DNA of 64,000 bases, taken from assembly GCF_003111685.1 (NCBI RefSeq), contig NZ_CP022190.1, forward strand, positions 1,140,001 through 1,204,000. Reading direction: 5' to 3'. Positions 35,349-44,812 of the stretch are shown one piece after another. The notes under the pieces were generated by a model, which saw only the letters and a list, made by a program, of their open reading frames with translations, made no database searches and was not told the origin of the DNA. Each line of letters opens with the position of its first letter. Within the stretch, counting starts at the first letter, position 1. The stretch comes from Alloyangia pacifica (GTDB taxonomy: Bacteria > Pseudomonadota > Alphaproteobacteria > Rhodobacterales > Rhodobacteraceae). Made by a program: the position numbers and the translations under genes.

Positions 35349-37012
35349 CTTCAATGACCGAAATCCGGAATCCGATCCTTCCCGGGTTCAACCCCGACCC
35401 CTCGATCGTGCGGGTGGGCGACGATTACTACATCGCCACCTCGACCTTCGAATGGTACCCGGGCGTGCAAATCCACCACTCGCGGGACCTGCGCAACTGG
35501 CAGCTGGTGAAGCGCCCGCTGGAGCGCGCGGCACAGCTCGACATGCGCGGCGATCCAGACTCCGGCGGGATCTGGGCGCCCTGCCTCACCTATGCGGATG
35601 GCCTCTTCTGGCTGATCTACACCGACGTGAAGCGCCGCGACGGGGCATGGAAGGACAGCCACAACTACCTCGTCACCGCGCCCTCGGTCGAGGGTCCCTG
35701 GTCCGATCCGATCTACCTCAATTCGTCGGGCTTCGATCCCTCGCTCTTCCACGACGAGGACGGGCGCAAATGGCTGCTCAACATGATCTGGGACCACAAC
35801 CAGACTGGCGGTGACCGCTTTGGCGGCATCGTCTGCCAGGAGTACTCGGCGGAGGAGCAGCGCCTCGTCGGCCCGGTCCACAACATCTACCGCGGCACCG
35901 ACCACAAGCTGACCGAGGGGCCGCATCTCTACCGCCGCGACGGCTGGTACTACCTGCTGACCGCCGAGGGCGGCACCGGCTACGATCACGCGGCCACGAT
36001 GGCGCGCTCGCGCGACCTGCTCGGCCCCTACGAGACCGACCCGGCCAAGCACCTGCTCACCTCGAAGGACGCACCGGACGCCTACCTGCAGCGCGCCGGT
36101 CACGCCGACATCGTCGAGACGCAGGACGGTGAGCACTACCTTGTGCACCTCTGCTCGCGCCCGCTGGACGAGACGCGCGGCATCGAGACCGGCCGCGCGA
36201 AGGGCATCCATGCCGACGACGTGCGCCGCTCGCCGCTGGGCCGGGAGACCGCGATCCAGAAACTGGTCTGGCACAAGGACGAGTTCCCCCGCCTCGCGCA
36301 CGGCGGCTGCGTGCCCGCCGCCTCGGTGGCGGCGCCGGATCTGCCCGAGCACCGGTTCGAGCCCGAGCCCGCCCGGCTGACCTTTGCCCCCGGCGCGCTG
36401 CCGCGGCCCCTGCAATGGCTGCGCAGCCCCGAGCCCGAGCGGCTCTTTTCGCTGACCGAGCGCCCCGGCGCGCTGCGCCTCTTCGGGCGCGAGGCCCCGG
36501 GCTCGCAGTTCGACCACGCGCTGGTGGCGCGGCGGCAGACCGATCTCGCCTTCACCGCCGAGACCGAGATCGACGTCACCCCCGGCGACTACCAGCAGTT
36601 CGCCGGGCTGATCTCCTGGTACGGGCGGTTCAAGTTCCACTACCTCGCGGTCACCGCCGACGCGACGGGCAACCGGCTGCTGACGGTCTACAGCTGCGCC
36701 GCCGATTGGCCCGACGCGCGGGTGAGCTACCCGGTCACGCCGATCCCCCTGCCCGCCTCCGGCACGGTGCGGCTTGGCATGGACGTCAACGGCGGCAGCC
36801 TGCGCTTCCGCTACGCGCTCGGCGAGAACGGCGACTGGCGGGACCTTGGGATCACGCTCGACCAGTCGGCAATATCGGACGAGGCCGGCAACGGGCCGGG
36901 CAACAACTTCACCGGCGCCTTCGTGGGCATGTGCGCGCATGACACATCGGGGCGCGGCCGCCCCGCCGATTTCCTGCATTTCACCTACGAGCACAACGAG
37001 CCCCGGACATGA
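35345..37012 (+). CDS. GH43 family beta-xylosidase / arabinofuranosidase
   Basis: A 555-residue cytoplasmic glycoside hydrolase with no signal peptide, so it acts on imported oligosaccharides. The start is the ATG at 35345 overlapping the permease stop (alternative ATG at 35354). The five-bladed propeller carries the inverting triad: D18 in GFNPDPS (base), D131 in GFDPSLF (pKa modulator) and E191 in LTEGPHLY (acid). A C-terminal concanavalin-like beta-sandwich (about residues 340-550) is the usual GH43 C2 domain. It releases xylose for the xylose isomerase encoded downstream. Confidence 0.92.
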   Translation: MTSMTEIRNPILPGFNPDPSIVRVGDDYYIATSTFEWYPGVQIHHSRDLRNWQLVKRPLERAAQLDMRGDPDSGGIWAPCLTYADGLFWLIYTDVKRRDGAWKDSHNYLVTAPSVEGPWSDPIYLNSSGFDPSLFHDEDGRKWLLNMIWDHNQTGGDRFGGIVCQEYSAEEQRLVGPVHNIYRGTDHKLTEGPHLYRRDGWYYLLTAEGGTGYDHAATMARSRDLLGPYETDPAKHLLTSKDAPDAYLQRAGHADIVETQDGEHYLVHLCSRPLDETRGIETGRAKGIHADDVRRSPLGRETAIQKLVWHKDEFPRLAHGGCVPAASVAAPDLPEHRFEPEPARLTFAPGALPRPLQWLRSPEPERLFSLTERPGALRLFGREAPGSQFDHALVARRQTDLAFTAETEIDVTPGDYQQFAGLISWYGRFKFHYLAVTADATGNRLLTVYSCAADWPDARVSYPVTPIPLPASGTVRLGMDVNGGSLRFRYALGENGDWRDLGITLDQSAISDEAGNGPGNNFTGAFVGMCAHDTSGRGRPADFLHFTYEHNEPRT

Positions 37013-37033
37013 CGAACGCAAGGAGCCGCACCC

Positions 37034-38044
37034 ATGGCTGAAGTCCGCCTCAACAACATCACCAAGAAATTCGGCGCCGTGACCGTCATCCCCGACATGT
37101 CCCTGACGGTGCCCGACGGATCCTTCACCGTGCTCGTCGGCCCGTCGGGCTGCGGCAAGTCCACGCTGCTGCGCATCATCTCGGGCCTCGAGATGCCCAG
37201 CGACGGCGAGGTGATGATCGGCGGCGAGGATGTCACCTTCGCCGAACCCTCGGACCGGGGCATCTCGATGGTGTTCCAGAGCTACGCGCTCTACCCGCAC
37301 ATGACCGTGGCGCAGAACATCGACTTCGGTCTGCGGCTGGCCAAGACCCCCGCCGCCGAACGCGAGGCGCGGGTGGCCGAGGCAGCGCGGATCCTCGCGC
37401 TGGAGGACTATCTCGACCGCAAGCCCGGGCAGCTCTCGGGCGGTCAACGCCAGCGCGTCGCCATCGGCCGTTCGATCGTGCGCCAGCCGAAGGTCTTCCT
37501 CTTCGACGAGCCGCTGTCGAACCTCGACGCCGCGCTGCGCGGGCAGATGCGGGTGGAGCTGGCGCAGCTGCACCAGTCGCTCGACGCGACGATGATCTAC
37601 GTCACCCACGACCAGGTCGAGGCGATGACACTCGCCGATCAGATCGTGGTGATGAACCGCGGCCGGATCGAGCAGGTCGGCGCGCCGATGGAGCTCTACG
37701 ACCGCCCCATGACCGAGTTCGTCGCTGCGTTCATCGGCTCGCCGAAGATGAACCTCCTGCCCGGCGAGGCCGTCGGGCGGAGCGACGTGAAGACCGTTGG
37801 CATCCGCCCCGAGCACCTGCGCGCCGACCACGAGTCCGGCGATTGGCCTGCCACCGCCAAGGTGGTGGAGACCTTGGGCGCCGACACCGTGGTCTACGCT
37901 GATGCGGGCGCCCTTGGCGAGATCACCGTGCGCCTGCCCGGCAACATGCGCCTGAACGCCGGCGAGCGGCTCTTCCTGAGCCCCGAGCCAGGCAACCTGC
38001 ATCTCTTCGACAAGGACGGGAACCGGATGGAGCAAACATCATGA
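37034..38044 (+). CDS. Carbohydrate ABC ATP-binding protein (UgpC/MsmK type)
   Basis: A 336-residue ATPase. Walker A GPSGCGKST (36-44), [14 protein letters not shown] signature, Walker B VFLFDEPLSNLDA, and a C-terminal regulatory TOBE domain (about residues 235-330). It serves the MalEFG-type importer encoded upstream; the GH43 gene is inserted between permeases and ATPase. Its stop overlaps the next start. Confidence 0.92.
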   Translation: MAEVRLNNITKKFGAVTVIPDMSLTVPDGSFTVLVGPSGCGKSTLLRIISGLEMPSDGEVMIGGEDVTFAEPSDRGISMVFQSYALYPHMTVAQNIDFGLRLAKTPAAEREARVAEAARILALEDYLDRKPGQLSGGQRQRVAIGRSIVRQPKVFLFDEPLSNLDAALRGQMRVELAQLHQSLDATMIYVTHDQVEAMTLADQIVVMNRGRIEQVGAPMELYDRPMTEFVAAFIGSPKMNLLPGEAVGRSDVKTVGIRPEHLRADHESGDWPATAKVVETLGADTVVYADAGALGEITVRLPGNMRLNAGERLFLSPEPGNLHLFDKDGNRMEQTS

Positions 38045-39150
38045 CTGCGTTGGGAGTGGGCGTCGTCGGCTGCGGCGTCATCAGTGAAATCTACCTGAGC
38101 AATGCCGCGCTTTTTCCGCAGATCGAACTGCGGGCCGTGGCGGATCTGAACTCCGACGCAGCCCGCGCCAAGGCCGAGGCCCATGGCGTGCCGGCGATGA
38201 CCCCTGCCGAGCTGATGGCGCGGGATGACATCGACATCGTGCTCAACCTCACGATCCCGGCGGCGCATGTCGAGGTCGGGCTGGCCGCGCTCGAGGCGGG
38301 CAAGCACGTCTACTCGGAAAAGCCCCTCGCCGGCAGCACCGCTGACGCGCGGCGGCTCGTCGAGGCCGCGGAAGCACGCGGCCTCAGGATCGGCTGCGCC
38401 CCCGACACCTTTCTCGGCGGCGCGCATCAGAGCGCCCGCGCTCTGCTCGATGCCGGGCGCATCGGAACACCCACCGCGGGCACCGCGACGCTGATGCTCG
38501 CCGGACACGAGCGCTGGCACCCCAACCCCGATTTCTACTACGCCGGGCCTGGGGCCGGGCCGCTTTTCGACATGGGTCCCTATTACATCACCGCCATGGT
38601 CGCGATGCTCGGACCGGTGCGCCGAGTCTCCGCGCTGGCGGCGCGCGGCCGCGACCGCCGGATCATCGCCACCGGCCCGCGCGCGGGCCAGTCGGTCCCG
38701 GTCGAGACCCCCACCCATGTGACAGGTATGCTCGAATTCGCCGACGGCGCGCTGGTGCAGATCGTTACCAGCTTCGACGTAAAGGCCCATGGCCACGCGC
38801 CGCTCGAGCTTTACGGCACCGAGGGCTCGCTGGTCATTCCCGACCCGAACCGCTTCGACGGCACGGTGCGCCTCTATGGAGAGGACTGGCAGGACCAGCC
38901 CACCACCCACGCCCATGGCGACGGCAACTACCGCGGTCTTGGGCTTGCCGAGATGGCCACGGCGATCCAGGCCGGCACGCCGCACCGCGCGAGCGGCGCG
39001 CTGGCGCTGCACGTGCTCGACGTGATCGAGACCCTCCTGGCCTCGGCCGAGAGCGGGCAGGCCATCGACCTCAAAACCACCTGTGAGCGCCCGGCGGCCA
39101 TGCGCCCCGGCGGCACCATCGGAGACATCAGCGCAGCGGAGGCGGCATGA
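38041..39150 (+). CDS. Gfo/Idh/MocA family oxidoreductase (xyloside operon)
   Basis: A 369-residue NAD(P)-dependent oxidoreductase. Rossmann motif GVVGCGVIS (7-15) and EKPLAG near residue 97. It contains the GPYY/DMGPYYITAM segment with conserved Tyr-type catalytic neighbourhood. In sugar operons with ThuA partners, such enzymes oxidise a sugar at C3 or form keto-sugars. Here it overlaps the ThuA-like gene by four bases, as ThuB-like/ThuA pairs commonly do. The exact substrate is unknown. Confidence 0.85.
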   Translation: MTALGVGVVGCGVISEIYLSNAALFPQIELRAVADLNSDAARAKAEAHGVPAMTPAELMARDDIDIVLNLTIPAAHVEVGLAALEAGKHVYSEKPLAGSTADARRLVEAAEARGLRIGCAPDTFLGGAHQSARALLDAGRIGTPTAGTATLMLAGHERWHPNPDFYYAGPGAGPLFDMGPYYITAMVAMLGPVRRVSALAARGRDRRIIATGPRAGQSVPVETPTHVTGMLEFADGALVQIVTSFDVKAHGHAPLELYGTEGSLVIPDPNRFDGTVRLYGEDWQDQPTTHAHGDGNYRGLGLAEMATAIQAGTPHRASGALALHVLDVIETLLASAESGQAIDLKTTCERPAAMRPGGTIGDISAAEAA

Positions 39151-39791
39151 CGAAGAAGGCACTCATTTTCTGGGGCGGCTGGGAGGGTCACGAGCCCGAG
39201 GCCTGCTCCGCAATCGTCGAGGACATGCTCCGGACCGAGGGCTTCGACACAAGGCGCGAAAAGGGCACCGCGGTGCTCGGCGAAGAGGGTCTCGGGCAGT
39301 ACGATCTCATCGTGCCGGTGATGACCCAGGCGCCCGTCGCCAAGGACGAGCTGGCGAACCTCGTGGCGGCGGTCGAGGCCGGCACCGGGCTTGGCGGTTT
39401 CCATGGCGGCATGGGCGACACCTTCCGCGCGGACCCGGCCTACCAGTTCATGGTGGGCGGGCAATGGGTGGCCCATCCGGGCAATATCCTCGACTACCGG
39501 ATCGAGATCACCCGGCCCGAGGATCCGCTGGTCGAAGGCATTGGCGATTTCGATTACCGCTCCGAGCAATATTACCTCCACGTCGATCCCGGCATCGAGG
39601 TTCTGGCGACCACGACCTTCAGCGGCGCACATGCCCCCTGGACCAAGGGCACCGTCATGCCCGTGGTCTGGAAGCACCGCTACGGGCAGGCGCGGGTCTT
39701 CTACTCGGCGCTCGGCCATGTCGCCTCGGAATTCGAGGTGCCCCAGATGAAGGAAATCCTGCGCCGCGGCCTGCTCTGGGCGGCGCGCTGA
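39147..39791 (+). CDS. ThuA-like protein
   Basis: A 214-residue single-domain ThuA-family protein (class I glutamine-amidotransferase-like fold): ALIFWGGWEGHEP at the front, GTGLGGFHGGMGDTF near residue 85, YLHVDPGIEVLATT near residue 148 and the C-terminal PVVWKHRYGQARVFYSALGH. ThuA of Sinorhizobium works with ThuB in keto-disaccharide metabolism; its reaction is still poorly defined. Here it follows a Gfo/Idh/MocA gene directly. Confidence 0.88.
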   Translation: MTKKALIFWGGWEGHEPEACSAIVEDMLRTEGFDTRREKGTAVLGEEGLGQYDLIVPVMTQAPVAKDELANLVAAVEAGTGLGGFHGGMGDTFRADPAYQFMVGGQWVAHPGNILDYRIEITRPEDPLVEGIGDFDYRSEQYYLHVDPGIEVLATTTFSGAHAPWTKGTVMPVVWKHRYGQARVFYSALGHVASEFEVPQMKEILRRGLLWAAR

Positions 39792-39887
39792 TCTTTGCGG
39801 GCACCGCCGGCCCTGCCGCGCGGATGCCCCTTCCCCACCACATCCCGGCCTCCCCCCAATCCGGCGGAGGCATTGAAAGGACCGCAC

Positions 39888-41183
39888 ATGTCTGATTTCT
39901 TTGGCGACCTCAAACCGCTGCGTTTTGATCCCGAGGGCGAAGGCCCCTGCTTCCGCCATTACAACCCCGACGAGATCGTCATGGGCAAGCGCATGGAGGA
40001 CCACCTGCGCTTCGCGGTGGCCTACTGGCACAGCTTCGCCTACGAGGGCGGCGACCCCTTCGGCGGCCGCACTTTCGAGCGCCCGTGGTTCGGCGAGGAC
40101 ATGGACGCCGCGCGCCGCAAGGCCGATGTCGCCTTCGAGATGTTCGACCTGCTGAACGTGCCCTTCTTCTGCTTCCACGACGCCGACATCCGCCCCGAAG
40201 GCGCGAACTTCTCCGAGAGCCTGCGCAACTTCGAGGAAATCGTCGACATCTTCGAGCGCAAGATGGAGACCTCGAAGACCCGGTTGCTCTGGGGGACCGC
40301 GAACCTGTTCAGCAACCGCCGCTTCATGGCCGGCGCCGCCACCAACCCCGACCCCGACGTCTTTGCCTGGTCGGCCGCCACGGTGAAGGCCTGCCTTGAC
40401 GCCACGCACCGTCTGAAGGGCGCGAACTACGTGCTCTGGGGTGGGCGCGAGGGCTACGAGACCCTGCTCAACACCGACATGGGCCGAGAGCGTGAACACG
40501 CCGGGCGCTTCCTGTGCATGGTGGTCGATCACGCCAAGAAGATCGGCTTTGACGGCACCATCCTCATCGAGCCGAAGCCGCAGGAGCCCACCAAGCACCA
40601 GTACGATTACGACGTGGCGACGATCTACGGCTTCCTCAAGGATTTCGGGCTTGAGAAAGAAGTGAAGCTGAACATCGAGCAAGGCCACGCCATTCTCGCC
40701 GGGCACAGCTTCGAGCACGAGCTGGCGCTGGCGCGGGAACTTGGCGTTCTGGGGTCGATCGACATGAACCGCAACGACTACCAGTCCGGCTGGGACACCG
40801 ACCAGTTCCCCAACAACGTGCCCGAGACCGCGCTGGCCTATTACGAGATCCTGCGCGACGGCGGCTTCACCACCGGCGGCACCAACTTCGACGCCCGCCT
40901 GCGCCGGCAGTCGCTGGACCCCGAGGACCTGATCACCAGCCACGCCGGGGCGATGGACATTTGCGCGCGCGGCTTCAAGGCGGCGGCGCGTATGCTCGAG
41001 GACGACGCGCTCGAGGCGCCGCGGCGCGAGCGCTATGCTGGCTGGGACACGCCCGAGGCGCAAGCGATGCTCCAAAGCGACCTCGACACCATTTCCGCGC
41101 GTGTGATCTCGGAGGGCATCGACCCGCAGCCGCGCTCCGGCCGGCAGGAGGTTCTGGAGAACATCGTCAACCGCTACGTGTGA
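39888..41183 (+). CDS. xylA: Xylose isomerase
   Basis: A 431-residue class II xylose isomerase converting D-xylose to D-xylulose. I start at the ATG at 39888 (MSDFFGDL), where the family alignment begins. H97 and D100 in [12 protein letters not shown] are the ring-opening pair. E228 and K230 in [17 protein letters not shown] are metal and substrate ligands. [15 protein letters not shown] and [18 protein letters not shown] carry the remaining metal ligands. Last gene of the operon; a strong terminator follows. Confidence 0.96.
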   Translation: MSDFFGDLKPLRFDPEGEGPCFRHYNPDEIVMGKRMEDHLRFAVAYWHSFAYEGGDPFGGRTFERPWFGEDMDAARRKADVAFEMFDLLNVPFFCFHDADIRPEGANFSESLRNFEEIVDIFERKMETSKTRLLWGTANLFSNRRFMAGAATNPDPDVFAWSAATVKACLDATHRLKGANYVLWGGREGYETLLNTDMGREREHAGRFLCMVVDHAKKIGFDGTILIEPKPQEPTKHQYDYDVATIYGFLKDFGLEKEVKLNIEQGHAILAGHSFEHELALARELGVLGSIDMNRNDYQSGWDTDQFPNNVPETALAYYEILRDGGFTTGGTNFDARLRRQSLDPEDLITSHAGAMDICARGFKAAARMLEDDALEAPRRERYAGWDTPEAQAMLQSDLDTISARVISEGIDPQPRSGRQEVLENIVNRYV

Positions 41184-41217
41184 CGTCCGCCGCCCGATGC
41201 GATCGGGACATGACAGC

Positions 41218-41246
41218 ACGGCGCGCCCGGACCTCGGGCGCGCCGT
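41218..41246 (+). terminator. Rho-independent terminator of the xyloside operon
   Basis: Perfect 12-bp stem ACGGCGCGCCCG / CGGGCGCGCCGT, 5-base loop, followed by a T-rich tail (TTTCTTCT), 35 bases past the xylA stop. Confidence 0.92.
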
Positions 41247-41249
41247 TTT

Positions 41250-41753
41250 CTTCTGCGCATTTGGTCCACCCCTGCTCCGACCGATCGCCTGCAACGCCCT
41301 GCCGCCTGCTGCGCGAGGGCGAGTTGGAGCCCCACGACCGGGGCCCGCCGAGCGATCCCTTCGACGGCACGCACTTCTGCAACCACGCAGGCAGGCAGCC
41401 ACGGGGCTTTTGCGACATCATGTGCGAGCGCCCGAGCGCGTCCGCCAGTAAGTAGACGGCAGACCATGCATCTGAATGCAGCCCGGCCCACTTTCCGGAG
41501 TCAGCTCTCGGATATCCGGAAACATGCCCTCTGCAGACCCCAAGCGGCCCTGAGAGTTCCTTGAAACAGCTGCGATAACTCAAGACAAAGCGCGCTCGGT
41601 TGCGTTTTGGCTCATGCGAGAGTTTTCCCTTGATTACCTTAGGTCAATCGCAACGATAATACACGCAGACGTAGCGGGCGACTCGGCTTCAGCCCTGCCG
41701 GCGATATTGAAAGACGGATTTTGACACAGTCCTTGATGCAGAAAGGCTGATCC
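41250..41753. other. Intergenic region, no gene recognised
   Basis: About 500 bases between the xylA terminator and the DUF3604 gene. The last 130 bases are more AT-rich (around 41620-41740) and presumably hold the promoter of the DUF3604 operon. Open frames on either strand show no family motif. Confidence 0.5.
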
Positions 41754-43676
41754 ATGGCACGCCATTTCGTCTCCATCCTGCTTTCCAGCACATTGCTCGC
41801 GACGCCACTTCTGGCGCAGGTGAACACCGACGCCGGCACCATCACGCCCGAGAAGATCGAACGTTTTTTCAACCAGCCGGGCTATTCACCCTATGCTGGG
41901 CGCAACTTCCCGACCCGCCCGCTCTTGGGCGAGATGCACCTGCACACGTCTTGGTCGGGCGACGCGGTCGCAGGCGGCACCCGGATCGGTCCCAACGAGG
42001 CGCTGCAATATGCCAAGGGCGCCCAGATGACCTCCAGCACCGGCGTCGATGTGAAGTTGTCACGCCCTTACGACTACATGATGGTGGCCGATCACTCCGA
42101 TGCGTTGAACATCTTCAACGGCATCCTCGAGGGCGATCCCACGCTGATGACCGATCCGCAGCTCAAGGAATGGAACAAGGGCATGAATGCCGGCGGCGCC
42201 GCGGCCAGCGCGGTGGTCATGGACATCATCACCCAGCAGGGCGAAGGCACGCTGCCAGAGGCCGTGACGGACAACGACACGCAGTTCGACATGTGGCGGC
42301 AGATGACCGAGATCGTCGAGGGCCACAACCAGCCCGGCATCTTCACTGCGCTCATCGGCTACGAATGGACATCGAATTTCGGCGGCGGCAACAACTTGCA
42401 TCGCAACATCGTCTACCGCGACGGCAAGGACAAAGCCGACATGGTGCGGCCCATGACCACCTTTGACAGCGACATTCCCAACAAGCTCTGGGAGTGGATG
42501 GACGCCTACGAGGAGACCACGGGAGGCAGGGTTCTGGCCGTCCCGCACAACGGCAACCTCTCGAACGGGCTGATGTTCGCCACCGAGACCCCGGATGGTC
42601 AGCCGATCGACCAGGACTGGGTGGAGACGCGGGCGCGCTGGGAACCGCTCTACGAGGTCACACAGGGCAAGGGCACCTCCGAGCAGCATCCGACACTCGC
42701 GCCCACCGACGAGTTCGCGGACTTCGAAATCTGGGACAAGGGCAACCTGAACGTGGTGCCCAAGGAACCCGGCATGATCGACTACGAGTATGCCCGCGAA
42801 GCGCTCAAGCGCGGTCTGCTGCTCGAGGATGAGTTCGGCACGAACCCGTTCAAGTTCGGCATGGTCGGCTCGACCGACGCCCATACTGGCATTTCCTCTA
42901 CGGAAGAAAACAATTTCTTCGGAAAGTTCCCTGCAAGTGAGCCCTCGCCCGAACGCTCCACCGGAAATGCCTTCGACTTCGAGGGCCGCACCGTGAAGGA
43001 CTGGCAGCTCGGCGCTTCCGGCTTGATGGCGGTCTGGGCGCAGGAGAACACCCGCGCCTCGATCTGGGACGCGATGAAGCGCAAGGAGGTCTACGGCACC
43101 ACCGGCACCCGCATCGGGCTGCGCTTCTTCGGCGGCTGGGAGTTTGAAGAGGCTGACGCGCTGGGGCGGAACCCCGGAACCATCGGCTATGGCAAGGGCG
43201 TGCCCATGGGCGGCGACCTGATGCCCGCGCCCGAGGGCGCCGAGGCACCAAGCTTCCTCGTCGCGGCGCTGAAGGATCCCTACTCGGGCAACCTCGACCG
43301 CATCCAGATCGTGAAAGGCTGGGTCGATGCCGAGGGTAAGATGCAGGAGAAGATCTTCGACGTGGTCTGGTCTGGCGACCGCGAGCCCGGTGAGGACGGC
43401 AAGCTGCCTCCGGTCGGCGATACGGTGGACGTGGAGAACGCCAGTTTCGCCAACACCATCGGCGCGTCCGAGCTGATCACCGTCTGGACCGATCCCGAGT
43501 TCGACCCGGCGCTCGATGCCTTCCACTACGCCCGGGTTATCGAGATCCCGACGCCGCGTTGGACCGCCTATGACGCCGCCTATTTCGACGATGCAGCTTT
43601 CACCGACGACGTGCCGATGACGGTGACCGAGCGCGCCTACAGCTCGCCGATCTGGTATTCCGCGAGCGGCGAGTAA
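41754..43676 (+). CDS. Secreted DUF3604 protein with PHP-like metal site
   Basis: A 640-residue DUF3604 protein. Signal peptide of about 21 residues (SILLSSTLLATPLLAQ), so it is periplasmic or secreted. Motif order resembles the PHP metal-dependent phosphoesterase fold: H62 and H64 (GEMHLHTSWSGD), D113 and H114 (MVADHSDAL), E204 (GYEWTS), H265 (AVPHNGNLSNG), D375 and H377 (GSTDAHTG). The C-terminal third (TGTRIGLRFFGGWEF onward) is specific to DUF3604. The function is unproven; a hydrolase on phospho- or sulfo-esters is my inference. It heads an operon with a DUF302-like, a PpiC and a HupE gene. Confidence 0.88.
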   Translation: MARHFVSILLSSTLLATPLLAQVNTDAGTITPEKIERFFNQPGYSPYAGRNFPTRPLLGEMHLHTSWSGDAVAGGTRIGPNEALQYAKGAQMTSSTGVDVKLSRPYDYMMVADHSDALNIFNGILEGDPTLMTDPQLKEWNKGMNAGGAAASAVVMDIITQQGEGTLPEAVTDNDTQFDMWRQMTEIVEGHNQPGIFTALIGYEWTSNFGGGNNLHRNIVYRDGKDKADMVRPMTTFDSDIPNKLWEWMDAYEETTGGRVLAVPHNGNLSNGLMFATETPDGQPIDQDWVETRARWEPLYEVTQGKGTSEQHPTLAPTDEFADFEIWDKGNLNVVPKEPGMIDYEYAREALKRGLLLEDEFGTNPFKFGMVGSTDAHTGISSTEENNFFGKFPASEPSPERSTGNAFDFEGRTVKDWQLGASGLMAVWAQENTRASIWDAMKRKEVYGTTGTRIGLRFFGGWEFEEADALGRNPGTIGYGKGVPMGGDLMPAPEGAEAPSFLVAALKDPYSGNLDRIQIVKGWVDAEGKMQEKIFDVVWSGDREPGEDGKLPPVGDTVDVENASFANTIGASELITVWTDPEFDPALDAFHYARVIEIPTPRWTAYDAAYFDDAAFTDDVPMTVTERAYSSPIWYSASGE

Positions 43677-43678
43677 GC

Positions 43679-43942
43679 ATGTCTGGCTTCAGAACCGAGG
43701 TCCCCCTAGATCGCCCGTTTGACGAGGCGGTCGAGGCGGTGACCGCGCGGCCCGACGTCGGCCTGCTGCTGCCGTGCAACGTCACCGTCGAGGAGGCCCC
43801 CGGTGGCGCGCTGGTCCGGCTGGTGGACGCCGGGCAGATGATGGCCATGGGCGATCTTGGAGAAGTGGCCGAGATTGCCGATCTGGCGCAGGACGCGGGC
43901 GCCCGGCTGAACCGGGTCGCCGATACCTTGCGCAGCGGCTGA
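43679..43942 (+). CDS. Small DUF302-like protein
   Basis: An 87-residue protein starting two bases after the DUF3604 stop. FDEAVEAVTA, GLLLPCNVTVEE, then VRLVDAGQMMAMGD and LAQDAGARLNRVADTL match the C-terminal two thirds of DUF302 domains (LPCNVVV ... VxxxDP), including the conserved Leu-Pro-Cys-Asn. No signal peptide, so it is cytoplasmic. Function unknown. It is not seen in the decayed inverted copy of the operon. Confidence 0.7.
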   Translation: MSGFRTEVPLDRPFDEAVEAVTARPDVGLLLPCNVTVEEAPGGALVRLVDAGQMMAMGDLGEVAEIADLAQDAGARLNRVADTLRSG

Positions 43943-43969
43943 CGGCGGAAGGGTCAGGAAGGCAGGACC

Positions 43970-44812
43970 ATGAAGATCGGCACCATTCTCCGCTCCCCGC
44001 TGCTGCATTTTTTCGTGCTGGGCGGGCTGGTCTTCGGGTTTTATGCAGTCACAGCCCCGCCGGAGGCCCGCGCGCCCCGCGACGACGTGCTGCGCCTCAC
44101 CGAGGCAGAGATGAACCGCATGGCCGACAGTTTCCTGGCCGCATGGGGCCGTGCCCCGACCGAAGCGGAATCCCGCGGCCTTGTACGCGACTGGGCGATA
44201 GAGGAGGTGATGGTGCGCGAGGCGCTGGCGCTCGGTCTCGACAAGGGTGACGCGATGATCCGCAACCGCCTGCGCACCAAGATGGAGTTCCTCGCCGAGG
44301 CCCCTGCCGCCGCCATGACCCCGGACGACGCGGCACTGGAGGCGTATTACGCGCAGAACGCCGCGGCCTACGCGCGCCCCGCGCAGGTCAGCTTCACGCA
44401 GGTGTTGCTGCCCGGAGATGCCACGGCTGAGGAAGTGGCGGCGCTGCGCGCCGAGCTGGAGCAGGGTGCGGACCCCGGCGGAATTGGACAGGCGACGATG
44501 CTGCCGACGCGGCTCGAGGCGATGGCCGCGCCGGCGGTGGAACGTGTCTTCGGCGGCGGCTTCGGCGGGGCGGTGGCCGGGTTGCCGCTGTCCGCCTGGT
44601 CGGGGCCGCTGTCCAGCGGCTACGGGCAGCACCTGGTCAGGCTGGACGCGGTCGAGGCGGCGCAACTGCCGCCGCTCGAGAGGCTGCGCGACAAGGTAAT
44701 CGCCGACTGGCGCTCAGCCGAGGCGCGCAAGATGCGCACTGCCTTCACCGAAGAGTTGCTGAGCCGGTATAGGCCGGACCTGCCCGGTGATGACGCGGCG
44801 GAGCAGCCGTGA
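43970..44812 (+). CDS. PpiC-type peptidyl-prolyl cis-trans isomerase, membrane-anchored
   Basis: A 280-residue SurA/PpiD-like foldase. An N-terminal hydrophobic segment (LLHFFVLGGLVFGFYAVTA, residues 10-28) is uncleaved anchor or signal. A helical chaperone region follows (to about residue 120), then a parvulin-like domain (AQVSFTQVLLPGD to GYGQHLVRLDAVE). The family isomerises proline bonds during envelope-protein folding. Placed directly behind the secreted DUF3604 gene it may be a dedicated foldase. Overlaps the HupE gene by four bases. Confidence 0.88.
   Translation: MKIGTILRSPLLHFFVLGGLVFGFYAVTAPPEARAPRDDVLRLTEAEMNRMADSFLAAWGRAPTEAESRGLVRDWAIEEVMVREALALGLDKGDAMIRNRLRTKMEFLAEAPAAAMTPDDAALEAYYAQNAAAYARPAQVSFTQVLLPGDATAEEVAALRAELEQGADPGGIGQATMLPTRLEAMAAPAVERVFGGGFGGAVAGLPLSAWSGPLSSGYGQHLVRLDAVEAAQLPPLERLRDKVIADWRSAEARKMRTAFTEELLSRYRPDLPGDDAAEQP

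Noticed and set aside
35351..38035. Leftward 894-codon open frame opposite GH43 and the ABC ATPase
   Set aside because: No motif, no signal, and it is exactly antisense to well-supported genes; an artefact of high-GC codon bias.
38928..41402. Leftward 824-codon open frame opposite ThuA and xylA
   Set aside because: Antisense to xylA with its visible catalytic residues; composition typical of shadow frames.
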